Shown: positions 1-7,223, counted from the stretch's first letter. The stretch is DNA of 7,379 nucleotides from DATDOY01 sp035293045 (GCA_035293045.1 DATDOY010000246.1:1-7379), one strand, 5' to 3'. The notes: generated from the sequence alone by a model not told the origin. Translations and numbers: made by a program.

Positions 1-864
1 CGCTCCACTGAACCGCGCGCCACGACTCGCCATGACGAACAGGGCCACGAGCGCGATCGCCAACTGCGTGTTGCCCTGGAGGGTCTCGATGGGGCCGAAC
101 AACGGGATCAGCCCCTGGAGCAGGCCGACGACGGCGGCGCCGGCGACGGCCGCCGGGAGGCTTTCCATGCCGCCGATGAGCGCCGCTACGTATGCGGGCA
201 ACGCGGCCAACGCGAGGTTGTAGGGGTGCAGGCTGCCGATGGCCGCCAGCATCACCCCAGCGACTCCCGCGAGCGCCCCCCCGATCGCCCACGCGAGCTG
301 GGTCATCCGATCGGGGTCGGCCCCCATGAGGGATGCGGCCATGCGGTTTTCGGCGGTTCCCCTCAGCACGAGGCCGAGGTAGGTGCGCTGAAGCACGGCG
401 TAGAGCAATCCCGCGATCAACAACATCGAGAAGAAGAGCCCGATCTGACCGACGGTGATGACGGTGCTGGCGACCTCGAATCCCTTCTCCGGGAACACCG
501 GGACCGAGAGACGCGGGGTGGTGCCCCAGTACCGTCCCGCCGCGGCCACCATGACACCGAAGGCGGCGACGGTGCCGATGGTTTGCGCGGTGGGACCTCC
601 TGCCCGCAGGCGGCGCACGAAGACCCGCTCGACCGCGAGCGCGAGCGCAATGCTGACGGCCACACCGCCTACGAGCGCGAACGGGCGCGGGATGCCCCAC
701 TCCACGAACTGATACGCGGCGAACGCCGCCAGCATGGTCAGACCGCCGTGCGCCAGGTTCAGCACCTTCGATGCCCGGTACACAACAACGATGCCGATGG
801 CGTTGATCGCGTAGGCCCCGATCGCCGGCAACGAAAGGAGGATGGCGACGAGGACGCGAGTCAT
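1..864 (-). CDS. livH: LivH-type ABC transporter permease (partial, runs off left edge)
   Basis: This is an inner-membrane permease of the branched-chain/hydrophobic amino acid ABC importer family (BPD_transp_2, LivH type), which forms half of the translocation pore. It is open to the window edge: 288 codons are visible with no stop. Family hallmarks seen are NLAHGGLTMLAAF near residues 36-48, the cytoplasmic coupling region from about 163 to 205 (RGTAENRMAASLMGADPDR, then a Gly/Ala-rich helix), and YVAALIGGMESLPAAVAG near 225-242. Several hydrophobic helices separate these. ATG at 864 is chosen because the homologous N-terminal helix begins at once; no convincing Shine-Dalgarno precedes it. 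It lies 25 nt after the binding-protein stop, so it is probably co-transcribed and reinitiated. Visible length is close to a full LivH (roughly 290-310 residues in the family), but a LivH-LivM fusion cannot be excluded. The fold is certain; the transported substrate is not, and may not be a branched-chain amino acid. Confidence 0.93.
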   Translation of the reverse strand, partial: MTRVLVAILLSLPAIGAYAINAIGIVVVYRASKVLNLAHGGLTMLAAFAAYQFVEWGIPRPFALVGGVAVSIALALAVERVFVRRLRAGGPTAQTIGTVAAFGVMVAAAGRYWGTTPRLSVPVFPEKGFEVASTVITVGQIGLFFSMLLIAGLLYAVLQRTYLGLVLRGTAENRMAASLMGADPDRMTQLAWAIGGALAGVAGVMLAAIGSLHPYNLALAALPAYVAALIGGMESLPAAVAGAAVVGLLQGLIPLFGPIETLQGNTQLAIALVALFVMASRGARFSGA

Positions 865-889
865 CGGATCATGCGGCGGCTAGGCCGCG

Positions 890-2470
890 TCACACCTGGC
901 CGATGTGGCTGTCGGTATACCACTCCGTCTCGGGCGCCCAGCCGGTGAACCCTTGATCGGGGGTGTAACCGACTCGGAATGCGTGCATGGTCACGTTGGC
1001 GAAATGGTTCCCGGCCGTCCAGCGGAGCGGCCGCCCGGGGTTCACGAGGTCGGACGAGTACGTGAAGTTGTCGAGCACACGTTTCAGGTTCGCGCGGGTG
1101 AGATTCGGACCCACCTCCTTGAGCGCTTCCACGAAGACGCGGGCGCCGAGATAAGCCCCCTGCGTGAACGAGTTGCTGGTGTCGGCCTGCCCGTCCCTCG
1201 CCTTGATAGCGGACACGTATTCCGACACACCGGGGAGGTTGGCGAGACCGCCCACCGGCGGGTTGTAGCCGGTCCACACGATGAGATCGCAGTGCTTCCC
1301 ACCGGGAAGCTTCTTGCGCTCCGCCTCACAGTTGGTGGCGAAGGCGTCGTTAAACAAAGTTTGGGGACCCGACGTCACGAGTTCTCCGAAGTCGGCGTTG
1401 GCCTTGATCCACGTCACGGCCGTGCTCGAGTCGAGAAGCATGGCCACCAGATCGCACCCGCCCATGGCGTCGCACCCGTTGTTGAAGGTGTTCGCCTCCT
1501 GCGTGTACTGCTCGCGACCCGGCGTGATCTTCTGGTCGTAGATCTTGTTCGTGGGAACGCCCAACCGCTTCAGGTGTTCGACGAAGGCCTCCCGGCCCTC
1601 CGTTCCGAATTTGTACTTCTCATCCCACACCAAGCCGAAGGTCGCGGCCTTGGCTTCGATGCCCTGCTGAGCGATGACGTGCATCGTCGTGATGGTCGAG
1701 GGCGTGATCGGCCAAATCCACGACGCCAGGTCTTGGCCGTCCTTCATCAAGCGGTATTGGGAGATGAGCATCCCGTCCGAACCGACGACGGGGATGCCCT
1801 CATTGGCGATGACGCGGGTCTGTGTCGCGAGGTCGAGTCCCTCGGAACTCGGGTTCACCGCAAGGGCGAAGACACCGTCCGCGATGTAGTTGCGGATGTA
1901 CTCCATCCCGGTCGCCGCGTCCCACTTGTCGTTCCGCGTCGTCAGGATGATCTTGCGGCCGCAGATTCCTTCGACGTTGACTTCGTCGAACACCGCCTCG
2001 ATGCCGATCTTCGCCTCTTTCAGGAACGACGCACCGACGCCGTCCTGCACCACGTTCGCCGCCACCTTGATCGAGTTCCCGGTGACGCCCTTGTCGGTCG
2101 AGCCGCCGTTCTCGCCCTCCTCGCACTTGTACTGCTCGGGGTTGGCGATCGGCACGTCGCCACCGAGCGGTCCCTCGGCCGTGGCCGCCCCGTTGGGGCC
2201 GGCGGCGGCCGGCCCGCCGGATGGCCCGGCCTTGCGGTTCCCGACGGCGGGACCGCCCTCGGCGACCGACTCGTCGCCGACGACTTCCGGTCCCGCGGCC
2301 GCAAACGCGTCCGCGTCCGCCGCGACGGTGCGAAAGTCGCTGGGGCTGTCGACGACGGCGACGGAAGAGGCGATGCCGATTCCGACTCCGAAGACGATGA
2401 GAAGAATCCTGCCCGACCACGAGCGCGTGGTCCGGAGCGCAGCCGTCGACAACTCTCGCCCGTCCGTCAT
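890..2470 (-). CDS. LivJ-type (Peripla_BP_6) ABC solute-binding protein, membrane-tethered
   Basis: This 526-residue extracytoplasmic receptor should capture solute for the permease encoded next. A short basic N-terminus (residues 1-21) leads into one hydrophobic segment (about 22-40), then an Ala/Gly/Pro-rich linker (about 45-108), then a two-lobed type I periplasmic-binding fold (about 110-526). Family landmarks are GVTGNSIKVAANV (128-140), IPVVGSDG (226-233), WPITPSTITT (253-262) and a second-lobe stretch FGLVWDEKYKFGTEG (278-292). Six cysteines (116, 170, 333, 339, 381, 394) could pair outside the cell. There is no lipobox cysteine after the hydrophobic segment, so it is probably a signal-anchored protein rather than the usual Gram-positive lipoprotein; cleavage after Ala38 is an alternative. 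Start ATG at 2470 overlaps the upstream stop as ATGA, with GAGGGAG 11 nt before it, so translational coupling is likely. The extra N-terminal length explains why it exceeds the usual ~370-430 residues. The ligand is not predictable here. Confidence 0.93.
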   Translation of the reverse strand: MTDGRELSTAALRTTRSWSGRILLIVFGVGIGIASSVAVVDSPSDFRTVAADADAFAAAGPEVVGDESVAEGGPAVGNRKAGPSGGPAAAGPNGAATAEGPLGGDVPIANPEQYKCEEGENGGSTDKGVTGNSIKVAANVVQDGVGASFLKEAKIGIEAVFDEVNVEGICGRKIILTTRNDKWDAATGMEYIRNYIADGVFALAVNPSSEGLDLATQTRVIANEGIPVVGSDGMLISQYRLMKDGQDLASWIWPITPSTITTMHVIAQQGIEAKAATFGLVWDEKYKFGTEGREAFVEHLKRLGVPTNKIYDQKITPGREQYTQEANTFNNGCDAMGGCDLVAMLLDSSTAVTWIKANADFGELVTSGPQTLFNDAFATNCEAERKKLPGGKHCDLIVWTGYNPPVGGLANLPGVSEYVSAIKARDGQADTSNSFTQGAYLGARVFVEALKEVGPNLTRANLKRVLDNFTYSSDLVNPGRPLRWTAGNHFANVTMHAFRVGYTPDQGFTGWAPETEWYTDSHIGQV

Positions 2471-5400
2471 CGCGCCGCGATCTCCCTCAGCAGGTTGCGA
2501 CGGCGCGAGAGATACACCGGCCCGTACACCAACGCCCACAGCCCGGCGAGCACCAGAGCCATTTTCACACTCTTCTTGAATCCTTCAGCGATCTGGTCGA
2601 GGAGTCCCCCTCCGGACGCGTCATCGATCGACGCCGCAGGCTCAGGCGCTGGAACCGCGACATAGGCGGTCGGGCGGGCGGGAACGACACCGAAGGGCGT
2701 GGACAGCGACGCGCCCTTAACCGCGGGCTGCGTCCGCGGCACGGCGGCCGACTTCGGCGTCGGTGTGGTGTTGCGACCCAGCCCGCGAATCACCGTGAAC
2801 TGACTTTGCGCGTACACGCCGCCCAACTCGACGATCCATCGACCCGTTCCCCGCCGTTGCGAGTCTCGGTAGACCGTGACCTCGAGGCCGACCCACTCCG
2901 TTGAAAAGTCGCGGTTCATGGTGCGGTCGGCGTCCTGCTGGACCAGGTCCTTCTGCAACTTGGCCAAGGTCCCCTTCGTTGTTCCCTCGGTCTCGTCCGA
3001 CTCCGGATCGGCGGCGCGGACATAGCCAAGGCTGCTGATGGCGCCGTTGATCTGCTCCAAAACCTTCGCCGTGTCGCACTCGCTCGCGCATACCTGGAGG
3101 TCTCCGATCCGGACGCCGCGGAACTCCCTCGTCCCAGCCGCGTCCGCGGTTGTGCCCTCCGCGGTCGCATATCCCTCCGCATGGGCCGTACCCGTCACGA
3201 CGAACTCGTCGATGTGTACAAGATTGGCGATCGTGATCCCTCGGAGCACTGCTTCAGACCTCACCGTGACGCCCTTTCCAGGCGCGTCCTGGGTCGCTGG
3301 CACACGGACGAGGTTCGAACTCGTTTCGATCTGCGCAACCGAAACGAACTGAGCCAGTGGGTCCGGCGCCGTCTGGGCGATGGTCTTCGCAGAGACAGTC
3401 GGCTGTGGCGCTCCGGCTTTACATACGACAGAGACGGCGGTCGGCATTGGCGTCTCATTGAGCCCGGTGACGGTCGGAGGGGGTGCCAGGTCGCCCGTGC
3501 AGTCGACGCGTTCGTAAGGCCACTCAGTCCCGAGAGCGCTCAGGTTGGCGCGCTTGGCGCATTGATTACCGACCGTCTGGACAAACTGGTTGTAATGCTG
3601 CGGATCGGACGTCTGGAAGCCCCTGCAGAACGGGTCCATGACACCGAAATAGGCGGCATCCGTCTGACACCTGTTTTCGTCCCGGTCGTAATGGCCGTCT
3701 TGGTCAAGGTCCGTATAGGGCTCGCCCGGATCCCACTGATCGTTGTTGTTCTGGTCTTCGTAGGGCTCGGCGCTGTCCTGGCGGCCGTCGCCGTCGAGGT
3801 CGACCCAGGTGTGCTGGGCAGGATCGCTCGGCGTGGCGCCGGAGGTGTAGCAGTTGGGGCCCATGAGTTGCTCGGCGAGGTAGCGCGTACACGGATCGGG
3901 ATTGCCGAGGTCGGCGCGCGTCTGGGTGTCGTCGGCCGCCGAGGGGACGTGCACGTCGGGATCGGCGCCTAGAGCTCCGGCGGATGCGGTCGTCCCACGC
4001 AGACCTCCCGCGAGCGTGGTCTGGAAGATTCGGCCAACGGTCAACTCGCGATCGCTCGCGCCGCAGTCGCCGCCGTGGTAGAAGAGCGGATCGGTCAGAT
4101 ACCACTTGGGCTCGGCCGGGTCATTGGGTGGATCGCCCTCAATGCTCCCGCCTTGCACCTGCAAGCCACCGGGCCAGAATGTCGAGACCCCCCTGAGAAC
4201 CCGCGTCCGGATCCCGAACGCGCTCGCGATCCCGGAATAGGAACCGACGAGGTCTGCAGTCTCGGGCACGTTGAGCGTATTCTCGGCCTGCGTGGAGACC
4301 GCCCCGACCTTGGTGAAGCTGTCCTCGTACACGGCGATGCAGGTCTCGAGCCCGTAGCGCGAACAGAATTCGCTCTCGCGCTCCACAAGGATGCGCGGCT
4401 TGCGCCCATCCTGTCCGGGGTCGATGCGAATCGGGCGGCGCACCGGGAACTTCAACAGATTCCGGTCGAGATCTTGCTGCTCTCGGGCGGGCTGGGCAAC
4501 ACGAGTCAGGCTGCCTTCCTGGAGCCACGCGCCCTCGTCGCTTTGCAGGTACCACCGACCCGTCCGGGGGTCATGGCCGCCCATCGCCGGGCCGATGTCC
4601 TTGTCTGTTCCGACCGAGAACGCTCCAACGTACCCGCCGTTTCCCCGGCGGCCGTCGAACACGAGCACGCTGCGCCCGCCCGCGATGTCGTTCCTGCTCA
4701 GAATGTACATACGGCCCGCGGACGGGTATGCGAACGCATTCACATCGACGCCGGTCACCCCGGGGAAGAACTGCTCCGTCGACCGATTGGGTTCGCCCGT
4801 TAGCGGGTCGAGCTGGACCCGGAACACCCCGCGGGCGCTCCCGTCGAGGCTTCCGTCGCAGAAGGTGTACAACCACGAACCGTCCCGGAACACGGGGGTC
4901 TGCGCGAACGTCTCCGCCTCACGTCCGATGCTGCGACAGGCGCTCGTCGGGTAGATCCAATCCTGACGCACCTGCGGAGACGCGGCCGGGTTGCCGGGGC
5001 TGGCGTCCCAGCCCGAAAGCCAGACGCCCCGTACCGCCGGCGCCGGCTGGCCCGTCGGGGGTACCCAGAACTCACCAACCTGGTAAATCGCGGGACGGTC
5101 GCCATCCTCGAAGCTCATTCCGAACGACGGCGTCAGCGTCCCCTCCCCGTTGGGCGGGCTCAGGCCGCTCGGCACGTATAGCTGCTCGTCCTGAACCGCG
5201 TTCCCGGGGTGCGGGGAAGCCACCCATTTGGCCCGCGTGTGCGTTCCGGCTTCGGCGTCGTAATCAAGCTCGTAGATCGCCCCTTCCGCTGCATAGAAAA
5301 GCCGTCCTCGTTTGGTGTCGAGAGCGACGACCGGCTCCCAGTTCGCGAGGTCGATGTCCATCCGGGATTTGTCGCCGACAAGCGTTCCGGTCAATCCGCC

Positions 5401-5760
5401 GCCGACGAAGCGAGGGACGAGCATGTCAAACGACTCCTCGAACTTGCCGTTCGAGATCTCGTCGAGGCTGGTCCCTGCGAAGAGGAGACCGGCATTGTGG
5501 CGGTAGAACTGGAACAGGATCCGCGCCTCGGGATCGATCCAGAAGGAACCCTCCGAGTTGGTTCCGTCGCTGGCCTCGTCATCAGGAACGATGCCGACAA
5601 GGCGAAGACCCTCTCGAGGCGCTGCTGCGCTCGGACTCGACGGCACAACGGCGAGAAGCCCGGCCCCAAGCGTCGATGCCGCGACGGCTGCCAACCAGCG
5701 TGAAACGCGCGAACGGTTCTTCCGTGCCCCCCGCCTATCAGTGCGTCGCGCGTCCGTCAT
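2467..5760 (-). CDS. Large exported surface protein, calcium-loop repeats, C-terminal membrane anchor
   Basis: I do not recognise a named family for this 1097-residue protein. Visible in order: a basic N-terminus, a hydrophobic signal sequence (about 22-46, likely cut at SAA|A near residue 46), a region to about 430 rich in short strand-like units that resembles a beta-propeller (for example GRLFYAAEGAIYELDY and GRWYLQSDEGAWL), a middle region with most of the 14 cysteines, three tandem calcium-type loops (654-695), a beta-rich domain (about 827-995), a Pro/Ala-rich stalk, and one transmembrane helix (about 1067-1084) ended by SRRR. That predicts a type I topology with almost everything outside the cell. 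It is the first gene of the probable transporter operon and its TGA overlaps the binding-protein ATG. ATG at 5760 is preferred; TTG at 5769 would add three residues. Neither has a Shine-Dalgarno. It could be an accessory receptor for the transporter or an independent surface protein; the sequence does not decide. Confidence 0.85.
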   Translation of the reverse strand: MTDARRTDRRGARKNRSRVSRWLAAVAASTLGAGLLAVVPSSPSAAAPREGLRLVGIVPDDEASDGTNSEGSFWIDPEARILFQFYRHNAGLLFAGTSLDEISNGKFEESFDMLVPRFVGGGLTGTLVGDKSRMDIDLANWEPVVALDTKRGRLFYAAEGAIYELDYDAEAGTHTRAKWVASPHPGNAVQDEQLYVPSGLSPPNGEGTLTPSFGMSFEDGDRPAIYQVGEFWVPPTGQPAPAVRGVWLSGWDASPGNPAASPQVRQDWIYPTSACRSIGREAETFAQTPVFRDGSWLYTFCDGSLDGSARGVFRVQLDPLTGEPNRSTEQFFPGVTGVDVNAFAYPSAGRMYILSRNDIAGGRSVLVFDGRRGNGGYVGAFSVGTDKDIGPAMGGHDPRTGRWYLQSDEGAWLQEGSLTRVAQPAREQQDLDRNLLKFPVRRPIRIDPGQDGRKPRILVERESEFCSRYGLETCIAVYEDSFTKVGAVSTQAENTLNVPETADLVGSYSGIASAFGIRTRVLRGVSTFWPGGLQVQGGSIEGDPPNDPAEPKWYLTDPLFYHGGDCGASDRELTVGRIFQTTLAGGLRGTTASAGALGADPDVHVPSAADDTQTRADLGNPDPCTRYLAEQLMGPNCYTSGATPSDPAQHTWVDLDGDGRQDSAEPYEDQNNNDQWDPGEPYTDLDQDGHYDRDENRCQTDAAYFGVMDPFCRGFQTSDPQHYNQFVQTVGNQCAKRANLSALGTEWPYERVDCTGDLAPPPTVTGLNETPMPTAVSVVCKAGAPQPTVSAKTIAQTAPDPLAQFVSVAQIETSSNLVRVPATQDAPGKGVTVRSEAVLRGITIANLVHIDEFVVTGTAHAEGYATAEGTTADAAGTREFRGVRIGDLQVCASECDTAKVLEQINGAISSLGYVRAADPESDETEGTTKGTLAKLQKDLVQQDADRTMNRDFSTEWVGLEVTVYRDSQRRGTGRWIVELGGVYAQSQFTVIRGLGRNTTPTPKSAAVPRTQPAVKGASLSTPFGVVPARPTAYVAVPAPEPAASIDDASGGGLLDQIAEGFKKSVKMALVLAGLWALVYGPVYLSRRRNLLREIAAR
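3676..3801 (-). repeat. Three tandem 15-residue EF-hand/TSP3-like calcium loops inside the surface protein
   Basis: Residues 654-695 of the large protein hold three 12-residue loops spaced exactly 15 residues apart: DLDGDGRQDSAE, DQNNNDQWDPGE and DLDQDGHYDRDE. The first two are each followed by PY and an E or T. Acidic or Asn ligands occupy positions 1, 3, 5 and 9, with Glu at 12, as in EF-hand-type calcium loops. Loops one and three have the usual Gly at position 6; the middle loop has Asp there. Such closely packed loops without full flanking helices resemble thrombospondin type 3 and bacterial surface-protein calcium repeats. They probably stiffen a stalk or fold when calcium is bound outside the cell; this role is inferred. 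Confidence 0.85.
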
Positions 5761-5771
5761 GCTGCTCAATT

Positions 5772-5777
5772 TCTATA
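5772..5777 (-). promoter_or_regulatory. Possible -10 element for the surface-protein/transporter operon
   Basis: On the minus strand TATAGA lies 11 nt before the ATG at 5760 and just downstream of the hairpin at 5782-5813. A start site 6-8 nt below it would give a leader of only a few bases, which fits the missing Shine-Dalgarno and the leaderless or near-leaderless messages common in actinobacteria. No good -35 hexamer is seen 16-18 nt further up, where the hairpin arm lies, so this is a weak call. Confidence 0.3.
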
Positions 5778-5781
5778 GTGC

Positions 5782-5813
5782 GGGCCCCCGTCCCTGCTTG
5801 AGGACGGGGGCCC
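5782..5813 (-). terminator. Hairpin terminator after the secreted EF-hand-loop protein
   Basis: This is a perfect 12-bp inverted repeat, GGGCCCCCGTCC and GGACGGGGGCCC, around an 8-nt loop. It sits 55 nt past the stop of the gene at 5869-6987 and 21 nt before the start of the next gene. No U-tract follows on either strand, which is common for G+C-rich actinobacterial terminators. It probably separates the secreted-protein transcript from the transporter operon. If transcription reads through, it would instead lie in the 5' leader of the surface-protein gene. Confidence 0.65.
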
Positions 5814-5868
5814 GGCTAGTCAGCGTGTGTTTGGTGCTGGCTCGACTCGAAGCGAGAAAGTCAGCGGG

Positions 5869-6987
5869 TTACGAATGCACTTCGGGGACGTCCTCGACCC
5901 GCCAGCTTGCGGTTCCCACCACGAGGACGTCGTTCAGCCCCGTCCGGGGATCTGGATCGCCCACCGGGTTGAGGAGCGCTGCCGTCTTCTCCAAGCAACC
6001 GGCCGCTGTGGTGTCAAGGGGCTCCGCGGTCACGCTGACGAAGCGGGGGTCCGCCTGCGTCTCGATCTTGGCGTCGAAGAGGTAGTTCGTGGATGTCGAC
6101 TCATCGGCCGCCTGGCCTTCCCAGATCGTCCCGCGCAGGTTGTTCAGTGCATCGTTCCACGTGTACTTGGACGACCACTTGTCGTTCCCGCCATCGGCCG
6201 AGAAGGTCGCGGTGCCCTTGCCGTCTGAGGCCGTGCAGCTCGCCTGGCTACTGGGCTCGAAGTTGAGGCCAGTCTCGCCGGGCGTCCCGGAACCTTGGCA
6301 CTGGGCATGAGCGTCAGCGCCACCGACGCCGTTCTCAATGCAGCCGAAGAGTCCGCCGCCACCGCCGCCCTTGGTCCCGTGGAAGTTCGGGCGGGTGTAG
6401 AACCCGACGGTCGGCAAAAACAGACAGCCATTGACACCGGTGATTCCCGAAAGCTCGGGGGCGTCCCAATTCACGAGGACGCAGTCACCGCCGAAGTCGA
6501 AGTTCCCGCCGTTGTTGCCTTCGTTGCAGCTGGCAACACCCTGGTCATACTCGTTCTCGTCGTCCTGGAGAACGCCGTTCCCTTCCGTCACCTCGACGGT
6601 TCCATCGCCGTCCTTGTCGATCGGCGTCACGTCCGTGCCATCCTCATTCCAGGCGCAGAACTTGTTGCCGCCGACTAAGGAGGACACGCCGCCGACGCCT
6701 GCGGCGTTCACGCCGTTGTCGATGTCAGCGTGGCCGATAAAGACCAGCGTGCGCACAAGCTCAGCGCACGTGTCGCCCTCGCCAACGCCGACGATGCCGA
6801 CGACGGGCACACTCGTGACGGTCACCTCGTCATTGTGAACGGGATCGCCGACGATCGCGCCCGAGTCATTTCCGTTTGACGTGCAGTCAATGACATCCTG
6901 GTCAGCCAACGACGGGCCAGCCGTCACGGCCACGATGCCGGAGGCGGCAAGAGCGCTCGCCGCCAGAAGACGAGTCAGCTTGCGCAT
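5869..6987 (-). CDS. Secreted cysteine-rich protein with one EF-hand-type loop, function unknown
   Basis: I do not recognise this 372-residue protein. It begins with a classic signal peptide: MRKLTR, a hydrophobic core to about residue 23, and a likely cut after SLA at residue 28. No membrane anchor or sorting signal is visible at the C-terminus, so it should be released or held to the surface non-covalently. Residues 124-135, DKDGDGTVEVTE, match the canonical EF-hand calcium loop at every ligand position (1, 3, 5, 9 and 12, with Gly at 6). Ten cysteines (35, 74, 111, 154, 169, 188, 216, 230, 251, 331) could form five disulfides. Residues 207-212 are six glycines in a row. The rest is Asn/Gly/Asp-rich and looks mostly beta. 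ATG at 6987 is chosen because AAAGGAG lies 11 nt upstream and the signal peptide starts there; an in-frame start at 7131 would add 48 charged residues before it and is unlikely. A hairpin follows, so it is probably monocistronic. Confidence 0.85.
   Translation of the reverse strand: MRKLTRLLAASALAASGIVAVTAGPSLADQDVIDCTSNGNDSGAIVGDPVHNDEVTVTSVPVVGIVGVGEGDTCAELVRTLVFIGHADIDNGVNAAGVGGVSSLVGGNKFCAWNEDGTDVTPIDKDGDGTVEVTEGNGVLQDDENEYDQGVASCNEGNNGGNFDFGGDCVLVNWDAPELSGITGVNGCLFLPTVGFYTRPNFHGTKGGGGGGLFGCIENGVGGADAHAQCQGSGTPGETGLNFEPSSQASCTASDGKGTATFSADGGNDKWSSKYTWNDALNNLRGTIWEGQAADESTSTNYLFDAKIETQADPRFVSVTAEPLDTTAAGCLEKTAALLNPVGDPDPRTGLNDVLVVGTASWRVEDVPEVHS
6583..6618 (-). other. Canonical EF-hand-type calcium loop in the secreted protein
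   Basis: The 12 codons encode DKDGDGTVEVTE, with Asp at positions 1, 3 and 5, Gly at 6, Val at 8, Glu at 9 and Glu at 12. That is a complete match to the EF-hand/dockerin loop pattern. It is a single loop, and the flanking residues do not clearly form the E and F helices, so it is better described as an isolated extracellular calcium loop. Confidence 0.75.
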
Positions 6988-6998
6988 GATTCCGCCCT

Positions 6999-7005
6999 CT
7001 CCTTT
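6999..7005 (-). promoter_or_regulatory. Ribosome binding site deciding the start at 6987
   Basis: AAAGGAG on the minus strand lies 11 nt before the ATG at 6987. It is a good match to the anti-Shine-Dalgarno sequence. Together with the signal peptide that begins at this ATG, it rules against the longer in-frame start at 7131. Confidence 0.75.
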
Positions 7006-7028
7006 GTGGTTGGGCCGCCCGCGGTGGG

Positions 7029-7044
7029 TGTGACGGCAGTCACG
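7029..7044. promoter_or_regulatory. CRP/GlxR-like dyad (candidate operator)
   Basis: The plus strand reads TGTGACGGCAGTCACG, which matches the CRP/GlxR-type pattern TGTGA-N6-TCACA except at the last base. Its centre is about 50 nt upstream of the ATG at 6987, in the region expected for promoter control. A five-base dyad with this spacing can occur by chance in GC-rich DNA, so this is only a candidate. Confidence 0.35.
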
Positions 7045-7223
7045 CTTCCTGTTCTCTTTACGAATCATCCCGCCAGGCGTCGCGGCATTTTCTCGAAAGA
7101 ATCTGAACCTGACGCGGCCGCCCGCGCACACAGAGTGGTCAAAGGGGGCAGGTCACCCATCTTGGACGCCGCACGAATCGTACGGAGCGTGGGCGCGCCG
7201 CGATACACCCGATCGGGGGGTCT

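Noticed and set aside
876..888. Small inverted repeat GCGGC-TAG-GCCGC between the binding protein and the permease
   Set aside because: The 5-bp stem is too short for a confident terminator and the two genes look co-transcribed; in GC-rich DNA such stems are common by chance.
226..948. Plus-strand 240-codon open frame over the permease region
   Set aside because: The translation is a His/Arg/Asp/Gly-rich composition artefact. The opposite strand reads as a LivH-type permease with family motifs across the same span.
905..2665. Long plus-strand open frame of 586 codons opposite the solute-binding protein
   Set aside because: It is the antisense shadow of a GC-rich gene: Arg/Gly/Asp/Val-rich with no fold-like pattern, while the minus strand encodes a clear Peripla_BP_6 protein.
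4728..5801. Plus-strand 357-codon open frame opposite the surface protein
   Set aside because: Its product is an Arg/Pro/Ser-rich shadow with no hydrophobic core, while the minus frame shows a signal peptide and strand-like repeats.
6352..6369. GGN codon run as a possible microsatellite
   Set aside because: It stays in frame and encodes six glycines with mixed third bases, so it is a coding glycine run rather than a pure simple repeat.
6988..7131. N-terminal extension of 48 residues for the secreted protein, using the in-frame start at 7131
   Set aside because: The extension is Arg-rich, would bury the signal peptide, and lacks a ribosome binding site, whereas ATG 6987 has AAAGGAG at 11 nt.
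7137..7142. TTGACC on the minus strand as a -35 box for the secreted-protein gene
   Set aside because: No TANNNT-like -10 lies 16-18 nt downstream; that position is GC-rich.
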